Under the pieces are notes generated by a model. That model did not search any database, was not told the origin of the DNA, and saw nothing but the letters and a program-made list of their open reading frames with translations. A stretch of DNA of 64,000 nucleotides from Gambelia wislizenii. Its lineage: Eukaryota > Chordata > Lepidosauria > Squamata > Crotaphytidae. This document shows positions 51,101 to 56,216 of the stretch, piece by piece. Each line of letters opens with the position of its first letter. Position 1 is the first letter of the stretch. The translations under genes were made by a program, and so were the position numbers. Location of the stretch: contig JAUMIR010000005.1 in the NCBI GenBank assembly GCA_030847615.1, forward strand, positions 62,461,001 to 62,525,000, in the 5' to 3' direction.

Positions 51101-54100
51101 CGCACCTGCAATCTGTATTGGGAGTATTGATCTGACTCAAAGGGCATATGGAGCTGGATCCTGCATAAAGATTTTATTTTATAGGTGTAGTTAATGATAA
51201 TTTTAATCCTCTTTTCTCCCCTTTCTCCCTTTATGTTTCATTTTCTAGATGCAAAAACATGTAATGAAGTTGATCTGGAAAATTCTAAAGAATGGGAAGT
51301 GAAGACAATTACAAGTGCAATGAAACAATACTTGAGGTAAATATAAAATATATTGAGTACTTTAATTCAATTACAGCTTTTTACAGACTGGTGGATTAAA
51401 CATTTTATTGTTCAGATTAAAAGTCTCTAATTGGATTAGAATTAATAGCTTTTGACAGTGGTGTTTGTTGAAACATTCATAATAAACTCTACTCTTACAA
51501 TAGTCTGAATCGTTTGTCTGACCTCAAAAACACACTGATTCTGAGTGTGTAAAGGGACAGTTCATTTTCTTGTCCTGGTGATAGTTTTCCCCCAAAGTTT
51601 TTGCTCATTTCTCCCCATATTCATAAAGTGAATGTAATATATCTGGATAAAGTATACATATAACTTTTAGAATATCTGTACTTAAGACAATATTTAATAG
51701 AAATAAGTAAGCAATATTTTACTTCTGTTTAATAACTGTAACTTTTTTTTTGTTTTAACAGAAGCCTTCCAGAGCCCTTGATGACATATGAGTTACACCG
51801 AGATTTCATCAGCCCTGCTAGTAAATACTTATAATCAAATCTTAATGTATTTCTTAAATTATGGATACAGTAGTTTTCAACAGGTTGCTACTTTCAGGAA
51901 ATAGTACACAGAATCTTTTACATTAGACACCTGCAAATTGTTTTTATCAGCCTTCTCGCCCATATAGGTGTTTCTGTGGATGTGTAAAATGTGCAAATTT
52001 ACCCTAACATTCTAGGTATTAATATGTTCGTTTAGTCAAAAGGTAATCTTGAATTGGCTTACCATTCATACTATCTACAACATGCATTGCTTACTGTAAA
52101 ACAAGTATTTATCCAAGTATACAAGAATATTTGTCTGTCTCATTATGTAATGTTTCGTTTTTGTAATATCCTATGTTTGCTGGTAGAATGCAGTACTTTT
52201 AAAACTTATTAAAAGTTGAAAGTACAGTTGCCCCTCAACATTCACGGCTTTCACACTCGCGGTTTTGATTATTCTCGGTTTAGCCCCAGCCCCTTAGGGA
52301 AGGCTGCCGAGAGGCGGGGCAACCTCCTGCCTGCACCTTCTCCGGCCTTCCAGAGGCGGCTCTGGGGCTTCAAAGCCCCGGAGTCTGCTCAGGAAGGCCG
52401 GGGGGTGGGACGGGCAGCCTCCCTCCCTCCGTCTTTCCCGGCCTTCCTAAAGGGACTCTGAGGCTTCTAAGACCCGGAGTCCCCTCAGGAAGGCCGGGGA
52501 GAGGCCGGGCAGCTTCCCTCCCGCCCACCTGCTGCCTTCCCCAGCCTTCCTAAGCGGGCTCCGGGGCTCCAAAGCCCCGGAGTCCGCTCAGAAAGCCTCC
52601 TCCTCGCCCGCCCGCTGCCTTCCCTGGCCTTCCTGAGGGGACTCCAAGGCTTCTAAGCCCCGGAGTCCACTCAGGAAGGCCAGGGAGAGGAAGACAGCCG
52701 CCCACCTGCTGCCCTCCCCGGCCTTTTTAAACGGGCTCTGGGGCTCTAAAGCCCCGGTGCTCACTTCGGAAGGCCGGAGAGAGGCAGCGCAGCCTTCTCC
52801 CCGCCCGCTCACCCGCCTGCCCGCTGCCGTCACCAGCCTTCCGAAGCGAGCTCCGGGTAGTCTAAGGCCCAGAGTCCCCTCAGGAAGGCTTGCGGAGAGG
52901 CCAGCCAGGCTGGCCAGACACCCTCCTGCCGCCTCCCTCCCTCGGGGGGGGGGGTTGCGGGAGCAGTTGTTATTTGTGGTTTTTCCACATTCCCGGGGGT
53001 CTCAAGAACGTAACCCCCGCGAATGTGGAGGGACGACTGTAGTGTGATTTTCGATGATTTAAAAGTGATTTTCAATAATTTTGAGGTGCAAAGGTCACCT
53101 TGGAGATTAAATATGGTCTGAATATCAGTCAGACTTGTTCTTCTGCTTCTGGTACTTCTGAGGGAAAATAAGGCTAATTAAAGAATTCTGAAAGAAGTGA
53201 TGTTTTCTTCATTACCTTTAAAAGATTTGGAAAAGGAAGAAATAAGTTTTCAGTGGCTTAATTTATATGTACAGTTCCTGCAGTTTTGGAAAGAGTGGTA
53301 CGTTAGCTTTTGGAAACAAATATGTTCTGGAAGTATAACCATATTTAGAGCTTCAGGTGTACCACTCTTAGCCCCTCATCTTTTTTTCCCATAAAGAGTT
53401 AACATAAATAAGCAAAAGCTTATAGCAAAAGAATTCTTTAAAAAATTAATTTTTGAGTGTGATAGTCAACAATTTATTGAAATATTTTTAGCAAATCAAT
53501 ATACATTTTCAAAATATTTTTTAAGATTGTCTCCTCAGTTTTTAATTTCTTTAACATCATTTCCCATACTCCTCTATCAGGACTAGATTTTTCTGAGATG
53601 CTTTTCATAATTTTGAGATACTGCAGAGCATGCATGCCTGTTGGGGGGAGGGATATGGCATCATCAGGGAGTAGTTTAAACACAAGTACTTAAACAGACC
53701 TCTAAAACTGCAATCCTCTACTCCTTTTCTGGAACTAAGCTCCATTAAATTCAGTTGGTTTATTTCTGAGTAAACATGCACAGGATTGTACTGTAACCTC
53801 TACACTTACTGTTTTTAAGAGAGGACAAATGATACCTGATTTTATCAAAGGCAGCTCATAAACAGTGTCAAGAGAATAATATATTCATGCTCCTACGGTA
53901 ATGTGATTCCTTACCTGATTCTTGGTAAACAAATGAAAGTGACACACAAGCTGCCCCCCCCCATATTTATGTATATTTGTGCTTGTATATATGAATAGAT
54001 ATATATACACACATATACACAGGTTGTCCCCAAAAATATCTACACCTTTTAACAGCCAATAGGGTCATTTTAGGGTCACCGTAAGTCAGAAATGACTGCA

Positions 54101-56216
54101 AGGCACACAACAACAACAACAACAACAACAACAAAGTAGCTTTGGTGATTATTTAAAGTAAATATGTTTATATTGAATATTAAATGTTCGAATAATGATT
54201 CAATCAAAATTATAAATTTGATCTTAAATTACAGTCAACCCTTCACATTCGCGGGGTTTAGGTTCCACAGACCCCGCAAATGTGAAAATTCCGTAAATAA
54301 TGACTGCCCTCCCCCACCAAAGTGACCACGGGGCCTCCGTAGGCCCCATAGTCACTTTCCCCCGCCTCCCTCTCCAGGCCTTCACAGGGCCTTCGGAGAG
54401 TCTCCGGAGGCCCCGTGGATGCCTCCCCAGCCCTCCCCACTCCCTCCCCAGACCTTCACAGGGCCTTCAGAGGCCCCGTGGTTGCCTCCCCAGCCCTCCC
54501 CCTCCCTCCCCAGGCCTTCACGGGGCCTTCAGAGGCCCGTAGTCACCTCCCCAGCCCTCCCCTCCCCCTCCCCAGGCCTTCACGGGCCTTCAGAGGTCCT
54601 GTGGATACCTCCCCAGCCCTCCTCCCTCCCTCCCAAGGCCTTCACGGGGCCTTCGGAGAGTCTCCGGAGGCCCCGTGGTCGCTTCAGAGGTCCTGTGGAT
54701 ACCTCCCCAGCCCTCCTCCCACCCTCCCCAGGCCTTCATGGGGCCTTCGGAGGCCCCATGGATGCCTCCCCGGTCCTCCCCCTCCCTCCGCAGGCCTTCA
54801 CGGGGCCTTCGGAGAGTCTCTGGAGGCCCCATGGTCACCTCCCTGGCCCTCCCCCCTCCCTCCCCAGGCCTTCACGGGGCCTTCGGAGGCCCCCTGTCGC
54901 AGCTTTTGGGAGTGTGGGGGGGCCCTCCCAAAACTGGGAATATTCAAAACCGCGAATGCTAAGTTCGCGAATGTGGAGGGGCAACTGTACAATTTTATGT
55001 AAGGTGTTCAAATTGTCATCCTGGCACAGCAGTACACTGCTCACATTGTCCAAGTACAGACTTGTAAACCTCACTTAAAGTTTCCCTTGTAATTTTGTGA
55101 CACTTCTCTAGTATTGTAATCTTTAATCCTGTTGAGGGTGTATACGTTTTTTGAAAAAATCTAGAATTATAAGCTGTTAAGGGTATATTTGGGGGGGGGA
55201 ACTGTGTATGTACACACATACTCTCTCTCCTAACCTCTGCCATATATATATGCGCGCACACACACACGGGCAGTGTTCAAAAGATAATTAAAGATTAATT
55301 AGAAATACCACCCCACCAATAAAGAGAGGAAGCTAAAAAAGGAGACAGAAATATTTACATATAATTTTTTGTTAAGTACATATGTTGTGCCAAGTGCATG
55401 ACTAAGAATTAACTGCTTTATTCTCTTATGTAGAAATCGGCAGTCCTGAGTCCCGAGTTAAAGCTATTCACTTCTTGGTCCATAAACTTCCAGAGAAGAA
55501 CAAAGAAATGTTGGATATTTTGGTGAAACACTTAGCCAAGTAAGCATCTTGTATCCCTATTTAATTTTCAGAGGTGTTTTTTCTTTGTGTCCACAGTAGG
55601 CTTAATTAATTGTGTTTTCATATGAATTCTTGTTCTTTGTAGGCACATAATTATAATTCTTGTTCTATGTAGGCACATAACAAAAGCAGATGTGAAACTT
55701 TCATTGTTCTGTGTGTCTCAGTCCTGAAGGCTGAAATGCAATCTATTTATTAATGAAGTCATATAAGTGTTTACTTGACAGCTTTACATTTTTTGTGGGT
55801 TTGGTGGAAGGTGAAAAGAGGGTTGGGGGGAGAAAACTTGTAGATTTGTTTGTAAATTTAAATTGGCTTCACACCTGTCTCTTAAAATCTAAATGTGTTG
55901 ATATATATTCACATTTTGTTAGTTACTTTATAAGGTGAAAATATCAGATTTTATTTTATTTCAAGAACTAAAAAGAAAAGTGTAAAAAAGTTCATATGTT
56001 TGCTAGTTCTGTTACTAATTTTGGTCATCTCTCCCTTCCTTTCTCTTCTTAAAAAGTGTTTCAGACCACGCAAAGAAGAATCTCATGACTGTAGCAAATT
56101 TAGGAGTAGTGTTTGGACCAACGTTAATGAGGCCGCAGGAGGAAACTGTAGCTGCTCTCATGGACCTGAAATTTCAGAATATTGTGGTTGAAATCCTAAT
56201 TGAAAACCATGATAAG
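15097..56216 (+). CDS. ARHGAP10: ARHGAP10 (GRAF2) Rho GTPase-activating protein, central coding segment, 15 exons
   Basis: GRAF-family proteins couple a membrane-curving BAR domain and a phosphoinositide-binding PH domain to a RhoGAP domain that speeds GTP hydrolysis by Rho-family GTPases at the plasma membrane and on endocytic carriers. Fifteen + strand exons splice with GT-AG junctions and matching phases into 1401 nt (467 codons) without a stop. BAR sequence is in exons 15097-20177, PH from 20048 to 32037, a short linker at 33689-33731, and RhoGAP from 34441 to 56216. The paralogue call rests on recalled ARHGAP10-specific stretches such as [32 protein letters not shown] and [10 protein letters not shown], which differ from ARHGAP26, ARHGAP42 and OPHN1. 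The first about 100 residues and the C-terminal Ser/Pro-rich and SH3 portion are absent, so the gene is partial in this window. The span includes introns; exons are listed separately. Confidence 0.93.
15197..15231. repeat. (TC)n microsatellite
   Basis: About 17 perfect CT units directly downstream of the first ARHGAP10 exon (28 bp after its donor). Confidence 0.97.
15289..15905 (-). mobile_element. CR1 LINE 3' fragment
   Basis: Begins with the known reverse-complement CR1 tail (gaatcatagaatcatagaat, gttggaagagaccacgaggg). Minus-strand frames encode the ORF2 C-terminus: [67 protein letters not shown] and [15 protein letters not shown]. One frameshift near 15620-15750. 5' truncated, as is usual for CR1. 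Confidence 0.95.
15906..16719. other. Intron, AT-rich, nothing recognised
   Basis: No supported feature. Confidence 0.4.
16720..16821 (+). CDS. ARHGAP10: ARHGAP10 exon: BAR domain
   Basis: Thirty-four codons in phase 0, acceptor tacttacag and donor gtattg. It encodes [20 protein letters not shown] followed by the [10 protein letters not shown] helix, a lysine-rich BAR segment conserved across GRAF proteins. Confidence 0.94.
16822..17810. other. Intron, nothing recognised
   Basis: No repeat or gene identified. Confidence 0.4.
17811..17921 (+). CDS. ARHGAP10: ARHGAP10 exon: BAR domain
   Basis: Thirty-seven codons in phase 0, acceptor ctttatgcag and donor gtaagtag. It encodes [20 protein letters not shown], then [17 protein letters not shown], which fits ARHGAP10 better than ARHGAP26 (the usual FKVQEVQERK there). 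Confidence 0.95.
17922..20047. other. Introns around exon 18598-18702, nothing recognised
   Basis: AT-rich sequence without repeats I can name, apart from the exon listed. Confidence 0.4.
18598..18702 (+). CDS. ARHGAP10: ARHGAP10 exon: BAR domain C-terminal helix
   Basis: Thirty-five codons in phase 0, acceptor attctag and donor gtaagtg. It encodes [20 protein letters not shown] and then [15 protein letters not shown]. An internal ttttttcag could be mistaken for the acceptor, but starting there would drop the conserved VLSFFQ residues. Confidence 0.94.
20048..20177 (+). CDS. ARHGAP10: ARHGAP10 exon: end of BAR, start of PH domain
   Basis: 130 nt from a tatatag acceptor to a gtaaga donor; it ends one base into an arginine codon. 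It encodes [20 protein letters not shown] (end of BAR) and [12 protein letters not shown] (first strand of the PH domain). The next intron is about 8 kb long because it holds the DIRS element. Confidence 0.95.
20463..20675 (-). mobile_element. tRNA-derived SINE, inverted
   Basis: Reverse-complement SINE body (tatcatgggttttcccatgt, aggtcaccaagtgggtttcc) ending at the tRNA head ctacaccattctgtc; the B box is gggttcgaattcc-like at about 20613. Confidence 0.88.
20814..21113 (+). mobile_element. Tigger/pogo-like MITE
   Basis: Ends cagtacaacccatgtatctg and atatgggggttgtactg are inverted. The interior carries an inverted pair ttctaggtcctccagtgcga / tcgcactggaggacctagaa. The same middle phrase ttttctaggtcctccagt occurs in the copy at 25796-26034. 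Confidence 0.82.
21343..21494 (+). repeat. DIRS copy 2, 5' inverted terminal repeat
   Basis: attctctggatggtgagagg through ccattgtctggccag; reverse complement matches 25561-25712 with few differences. Confidence 0.9.
21702..23590 (+). pseudogene. DIRS gag pseudogene
   Basis: ATG at 21702 ([19 protein letters not shown]) opens an acidic, Pro/Gln-rich N-terminus, broken by TAG at 22017-22019 with the frame continuing to about 22630. The reading then shifts to 22637-23230 ([37 protein letters not shown]) and shifts again at 23233 ([31 protein letters not shown]). So there is one stop and at least two frameshifts. The product would be the capsid-like protein of DIRS elements, whose function is poorly known. 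Confidence 0.8.
23575..24312 (+). pseudogene. DIRS pol remnant: RT motifs B-C, RNase H end
   Basis: [20 protein letters not shown] (RT motif B region, from about 23587) and [20 protein letters not shown] (motif C, YLDD intact, near 23680) are in different frames. RT fingers and motif A are missing, with gag joined directly to motif B. A second jump near 23800 leads to [17 protein letters not shown], the RNase H C-terminus. After a stop at 23890-23892 the same frame continues with [20 protein letters not shown] and [14 protein letters not shown], the conserved DIRS pol tail. Confidence 0.85.
23760..25340 (+). CDS. DIRS tyrosine recombinase (integrase-like), intact open frame
   Basis: The enzyme would integrate circular DIRS DNA by site-specific-type recombination through a covalent phosphotyrosine. 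In this 526-codon frame only about residues 178-526 look like recombinase; the first part overlaps pol in another frame and is probably not translated. Visible residues: core-binding region [15 protein letters not shown] and [17 protein letters not shown]; first catalytic Arg in [11 protein letters not shown] (residue 338, codon 24771-24773); HSTR box (His467, Arg470); Trp493; nucleophile Tyr503 in FIRHYKID (codon 25266-25268). All R-H-R-W-Y positions are present and no stop interrupts the domain, unlike gag and pol. The start codon is unknown. Confidence 0.82.
   Translation: MPSGSRIPLHLGRRDSGVVNGQAHSGLRQRDSRLSKQARHPPRVMDTSPSGLRSDSGQVRVAGGGHVCLGLQRQATKVLYEVPSPQGRGSRRFPGDLAVGSPLSVPSHPVDCQDNPEGEGAEGPSSLSGPSLAPASMVLRPQGLVSGQSVASASEAGPSVTGSHDTPRPGLAPPSRLEVKRRALRRYGYDKAVIETMLSFRRGSTTRVYEATWRAFTRWCKAKRWNYARALDKEVLAFLQKGLHLGLKPNTLKCQAAALASVIALPEGQPLTSHPHIRKFLRGASIISPPVRHCFPSWSLSFVLKQLAKHPFEPLRGVSLRCLTLKVAFLVVITSAMRVSELSALSVREDLCSFNADHIVLRADPSFLQKVLSSFQVNQELILLAFCPSPSHPREREWHKLDVRRALKIYIRRTREFRRCDSLFVAFGPASRGTKASRQTIATWIKVCILEAYDAARRPRPSGATAHSTRSAATSVVFSSNTPILEICKAATWRAPSTFIRHYKIDKFRASEATFGRRVLHEVIRD
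25395..25500 (+). repeat. DIRS copy 2, internal complementary region
   Basis: Two halves meet near 25445: gcatcagaattggattcctc with ccacccagagaat is the reverse complement of the 5' end, and gccacattggtacttaccgt with gtggtagagaggaggaatcc is the reverse complement of the 3' end. Confidence 0.9.
25555..25560 (+). promoter_or_regulatory. AATAAA polyadenylation signal in DIRS, sense to ARHGAP10
   Basis: gcttgcaataaactggccag contains a canonical AATAAA just before the 3' terminal repeat. It probably serves the DIRS transcript. As it lies sense in a host intron it could in principle cause premature polyadenylation. Confidence 0.5.
25561..25745 (+). repeat. DIRS copy 2, 3' inverted terminal repeat
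   Basis: Starts ctggccagacaatggctgtg and ends acggtaagtaccaatgtggc. It extends about 35 bp further than the 5' repeat, as DIRS 3' repeats do. No target site duplication was seen, as expected for tyrosine-recombinase elements. Confidence 0.88.
25796..26034 (+). mobile_element. Tigger/pogo-like MITE
   Basis: Starts acaggttgacccccatatcc and ends ggatatggggggtgactagt; inverted ends. Interior has ttttctaggtcctccagt shared with 20814-21113. Confidence 0.82.
26251..26470. mobile_element. 220-bp MITE with 40-bp terminal inverted repeats
   Basis: The left end agattttcagacaacactgt through ctattccact is the reverse complement of the right end agtggaatagtaacactata through ctgaaaatct, with about one mismatch. 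The middle has gttgaatcctgggatttgca, a phrase also in the MITE at 46389-46600. Superfamily not assigned (hAT-like guess). Confidence 0.9.
26471..28181. other. Intron, nothing firm
   Basis: No exon or named repeat. A few bp of the MITE phrase family (aaactatggttcactgtgga) occur near 26783 without clear limits. Confidence 0.35.
28182..28288 (+). CDS. ARHGAP10: ARHGAP10 exon: PH domain
   Basis: 107 nt that complete the split arginine codon and end on a codon boundary at gtgagt. It encodes [17 protein letters not shown] then [14 protein letters not shown]. The [15 protein letters not shown] strand is close to human ARHGAP10. The acceptor (gttgaag) has a weak polypyrimidine tract. Confidence 0.94.
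28289..28790. other. Intron; possible unclassified repeat
   Basis: A patch around 28395-28760 reads like a repeat: on the minus strand it has an AATAAA signal (rc of aagctttatt at 28461), but no TG..CA ends or duplication could be fixed. A (CA)n tract lies at about 28614-28630. Confidence 0.35.
28800..29780. mobile_element. Fold-back element with 90-bp hairpin arms
   Basis: Internal arms 28929-29017 and 29122-29212 are near-perfect inverted repeats (ccaaggctgccaaaaagacc / ggtgttttttggcagccttgg-type). The outer parts have tgactataagttgag and aacttatacatggata, resembling ends of a non-autonomous transposon with tataag-type termini. Outer limits are approximate. Confidence 0.6.
29781..31003. 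other. Intron, nothing recognised
   Basis: No supported feature. Confidence 0.4.
31004..31098 (+). CDS. ARHGAP10: ARHGAP10 exon: PH domain
   Basis: 95 nt between ttttccag and gtaagt, ending two bases into an arginine codon. It encodes [20 protein letters not shown] and [12 protein letters not shown]. The RRFCFD core strand is a hallmark of the GRAF/oligophrenin PH domain. Confidence 0.95.
31099..31955. other. Intron; short retroposon-tail-like patch
   Basis: tttatatcccacttttctct at about 31711 resembles a reptile LINE/SINE tail; otherwise nothing. Confidence 0.35.
31956..32037 (+). CDS. ARHGAP10: ARHGAP10 exon: PH domain C-terminal helix
   Basis: 82 nt between tttcatag and gtaagt. It encodes [20 protein letters not shown] then ALDGKES; the NLWFEAL helix with its invariant tryptophan closes the PH domain. 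Confidence 0.95.
32038..33688. other. Intron, with a microsatellite only
   Basis: No repeat family or exon recognised apart from the CA/GA tract listed separately. Confidence 0.4.
33149..33189. repeat. (CA)n(GA)n compound microsatellite
   Basis: About 12 CA units followed by about 8 GA units. Confidence 0.96.
33689..33731 (+). CDS. ARHGAP10: ARHGAP10 exon: PH-RhoGAP linker
   Basis: 43 nt, a very short exon between tttgctag and gtaagt. It encodes [14 protein letters not shown] plus one base. Length and phase fit the linker between PH and RhoGAP, but the residues differ clearly from the recalled mammalian linker. The polypyrimidine tract (ttttttctttctttcttt) is strong. Confidence 0.8.
33788..33900 (+). 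mobile_element. Tigger/pogo-like MITE, one end only
   Basis: tacagtgggccctcaacttt followed by caggatccccacaaaagtgg resembles the GC-MITE and Tigger-type left ends. No matching right end was found. Confidence 0.6.
34441..34506 (+). CDS. ARHGAP10: ARHGAP10 exon: start of RhoGAP domain
   Basis: 66 nt after a ccttctag acceptor, ending one base into a glycine codon at gtaata. It encodes [20 protein letters not shown] then R, the first helix of the RhoGAP fold. Confidence 0.94.
34507..35868. other. Intron, nothing recognised
   Basis: Only short simple repeats, such as (TG)n at about 35051 and a C-tract at 35383. Confidence 0.4.
35869..36184 (+). mobile_element. Tigger-like MITE, second family
   Basis: Starts caggttgagtctcccttatc and ends ggaagacacaacctg, inverted, flanked by TA at 35867-35868 and 36185-36186. 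Matches the familiar mammalian Tigger-type wording ccttatccaaaatgcttggg. A second copy lies at 57262-58234. Confidence 0.88.
36185..38452. other. Intron, nothing recognised
   Basis: No supported feature. Confidence 0.4.
38453..38693 (+). mobile_element. Tigger/pogo-like MITE
   Basis: Starts cagtgggcctctggtacctt and ends atatggagggctgactg, flanked by TA on both sides. Contains ggataccaaaatctgtggat and ttatataaaatggtg, the family phrases. Confidence 0.9.
38694..40845. other. Intron; one weak old repeat
   Basis: gaccatgggagggcaaagtg to gtacactttgttcatccctg at about 39696-39818 resembles an old transposon phrase common in vertebrates, but too diverged to classify. A small tandem of catgtcttccattggatc lies near 40650-40710. 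Confidence 0.35.
40846..40920 (+). CDS. ARHGAP10: ARHGAP10 exon: RhoGAP arginine finger
   Basis: 75 nt between accag and gtatgc. It encodes [12 protein letters not shown] then [13 protein letters not shown]. The arginine in GLYR (codon 40869-40871) is the catalytic arginine finger that enters the GTPase active site, so the enzyme is expected to be active. Confidence 0.96.
40921..42600. other. Intron, nothing firm
   Basis: No exon. (CAC)n at 42488-42504. Confidence 0.35.
42605..42717 (+). repeat. Retroposon 3' tail (SINE/LINE end)
   Basis: ttagattgtaaacctgagga, ccttttgggctaaagggtgt and gtataaatactctacgtaaa followed by taaataaataaa form a typical squamate retroposon tail. Confidence 0.6.
42718..43847. 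other. Intron, nothing recognised
   Basis: No supported feature. Confidence 0.4.
43848..44816. mobile_element. Element with about 100-bp terminal inverted repeats
   Basis: 43855-43955 (ataccccgctcttcagccgt, aaagcaatagcaatttacac, ctgcattaagcagtttcc) is the reverse complement of 44697-44797 (ttggaagctgcttattgcag, aattgctattgcttaaaaag, cggctgaagag-type end). About 740 bp of unrelated, non-repetitive sequence lies between. Either a fold-back DNA transposon or two opposed retroposon tails; the extended match favours the first. Confidence 0.65.
44821..45030 (+). mobile_element. 5S rRNA-derived SINE
   Basis: 44826-44910 follows vertebrate 5S rRNA closely: tctgatcttagaagctatgc, agggtcaaccctggttagta, cttagatgggaga and aggtgctgtagg, which covers the 5S internal Pol III control region. 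After this the body changes to cagaggaaggaaatgacaaa and ends with a cttgaagacacacac tail like the tRNA SINE. This composition is the 5S-SINE type known from squamates. It is not a functional 5S gene. Confidence 0.9.
45031..45654. other. Intron, nothing recognised
   Basis: No supported feature. Confidence 0.4.
45655..45901 (+). mobile_element. Tigger/pogo-like MITE
   Basis: Starts ggtaggacccctgtattcac and ends gaatacggaggtcctgctg, inverted. Interior shares ggattggttctggggggtgg wording with the 48292-48765 element. Followed by (TG)n. Confidence 0.82.
46080..47205 (+). mobile_element. BovB (RTE-type) LINE fragment
   Basis: + strand frames: [20 protein letters not shown] with intact YADD (46218-46229), [78 protein letters not shown] and [20 protein letters not shown]. 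This is the C-terminal half of BovB reverse transcriptase as known from ruminants and squamates. Stops near 46110-46160, a MITE at 46389-46600 and a frameshift near 46800 disable it. 5' truncated. Confidence 0.92.
46389..46600. mobile_element. MITE inserted in BovB
   Basis: Left caaatccacactacacaaat and right tatttgggtaatgtggattt are inverted with few mismatches over 25 bp. A second inner inverted pair is gggatttgtagttt / aaactacaaatccc. Removing it restores the BovB frame order from KVGDKD to EIVQGFLYF approximately. Confidence 0.85.
47206..48291. other. Intron, nothing recognised
   Basis: Open frames at 47286-47474 and 47922-48191 have no recognisable domain and no splice context I would trust. 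Confidence 0.4.
48292..48765 (+). mobile_element. Minisatellite-bearing MITE, TA flanked
   Basis: Left tatacactagcacccccgta and right atatgggagtgctactgtag are inverted; TA at 48290-48291 and 48766-48767. The interior repeats a unit with cacctgccccctcctttcct and ctgggagagctc roughly every 90-120 bp (about 4 copies, 48340-48680), then gtggtggtggtgg. Confidence 0.82.
48766..49167. other. Intron, nothing recognised
   Basis: No supported feature. Confidence 0.4.
49168..49790 (+). repeat. Promoter-like dispersed repeat, copy 2
   Basis: Same orientation and length as 283-900. It retains gctgattggttggatgcagg (CCAAT box), gggggcggagc (GC box, about 49434-49444) and cccgccatcttga (YY1-like, 49644-49656); the first YY1-like site of copy 1 is degraded here (ggatccatcaagctgga). 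Confidence 0.75.
49948..50012 (+). mobile_element. tRNA-derived SINE, 3' end
   Basis: atagggtcgccttaggatta to aaggcacacaacaacaac; 5' part missing. Confidence 0.85.
50013..51248. other. Intron, AT-rich, nothing recognised
   Basis: No supported feature. Confidence 0.4.
51249..51336 (+). CDS. ARHGAP10: ARHGAP10 exon: RhoGAP domain
   Basis: 88 nt between ttttctag and gtaaat, ending two bases into an arginine codon. It encodes [17 protein letters not shown] then [11 protein letters not shown]; the [12 protein letters not shown] helix carries conserved GTPase-contacting residues. It follows a 10.3 kb repeat-rich intron. Confidence 0.95.
51337..51761. other. Short intron between RhoGAP exons
   Basis: No repeats; ends with a T-rich tract and tttaacag. 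Confidence 0.5.
51762..51820 (+). CDS. ARHGAP10: ARHGAP10 exon: RhoGAP domain
   Basis: 59 nt between tttaacag and gtaaat. It encodes [19 protein letters not shown] plus one base of a lysine codon. LPEPLMTY is the classic RhoGAP motif. A GC-rich MITE begins about 400 bp downstream. Confidence 0.95.
51821..52224. other. Intron, nothing recognised
   Basis: No supported feature before the GC-rich MITE. Confidence 0.4.
52225..53039 (-). mobile_element. GC-rich minisatellite-bearing MITE, inverted copy
   Basis: Starts cagttgcccctcaacattca and ends gaatgtggagggacgactg; TA at 52223-52224 and 53040-53041. Its sequence is the reverse complement of the 6168-7373 element, with fewer internal units (815 against 1206 bp). 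Lies about 400 bp 3' of a RhoGAP exon. Confidence 0.9.
52330..52860. repeat. GC-rich minisatellite array
   Basis: Repeats of ccggggctccaaagccccgg-like and tcaggaaggccgggg-like blocks, the reverse complement of the array at 6360-7260. Open frames here are artefacts. Confidence 0.85.
53042..54054. other. Intron, nothing recognised
   Basis: No supported feature. Confidence 0.4.
54055..54136 (+). mobile_element. tRNA-derived SINE, 3' end with expanded (ACA)n tail
   Basis: ccaatagggtcattttaggg, gtaagtcagaaatgactgca and then caacaacaacaacaacaaca. Confidence 0.88.
54232..54987 (+). mobile_element. MITE with a different GC-rich minisatellite, TA flanked
   Basis: Starts cagtcaacccttcacattcg and ends gcgaatgtggaggggcaactg with TA at 54230-54231 and 54988-54989. 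Its ends match those of 6168-7373, but the interior is a distinct tandem repeat. Confidence 0.9.
54360..54900. repeat. Minisatellite array, unit about 60-75 bp
   Basis: Units contain cttcacggggccttcggagg and cccgtggatgcctccccagc, at least 8 copies. Open frames of up to 219 codons here are Pro/Ser repeats created by the array and have no homology I recognise. Confidence 0.88.
54990..55433. other. Intron, short simple repeats only
   Basis: A (CA)n run near 55255-55266 and no other feature. Confidence 0.4.
55434..55539 (+). CDS. ARHGAP10: ARHGAP10 exon: RhoGAP domain
   Basis: 106 nt between ttatgtag and gtaagc. It encodes [20 protein letters not shown] then [14 protein letters not shown]. The donor must be at 55540 (the reading continues AA|T, asparagine) because this restores the conserved NVSDH sequence with the next exon. 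Confidence 0.94.
55540..56056. other. Intron; tandem duplicate of 30 bp
   Basis: ttcttgttctttgtaggcac and ttcttgttctatgtaggcac occur in tandem at about 55627 and 55657. Confidence 0.6.
56057..56216 (+). CDS. ARHGAP10: ARHGAP10 exon: end of RhoGAP domain
   Basis: 160 nt starting after cttaaaaag and ending at gtaact. It encodes [40 protein letters not shown] and [29 protein letters not shown] is the most conserved RhoGAP block. This is the last exon found; the next (usually beginning IFRTPP) was not seen in the remaining 7.8 kb. Confidence 0.96.

Noticed and set aside
54415..55078. 195- and 219-codon Pro/Ser-rich open frames
   Set aside because: Products of the 60-75 bp minisatellite read in different frames; no start context or splice structure.
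55540..55545. Alternative donor one base later at the end of exon 55434-55539 (…GCCAAG)
   Set aside because: It would lack GT and break the conserved NVSDH reading; the donor gtaagc at 55540 fits the phase.
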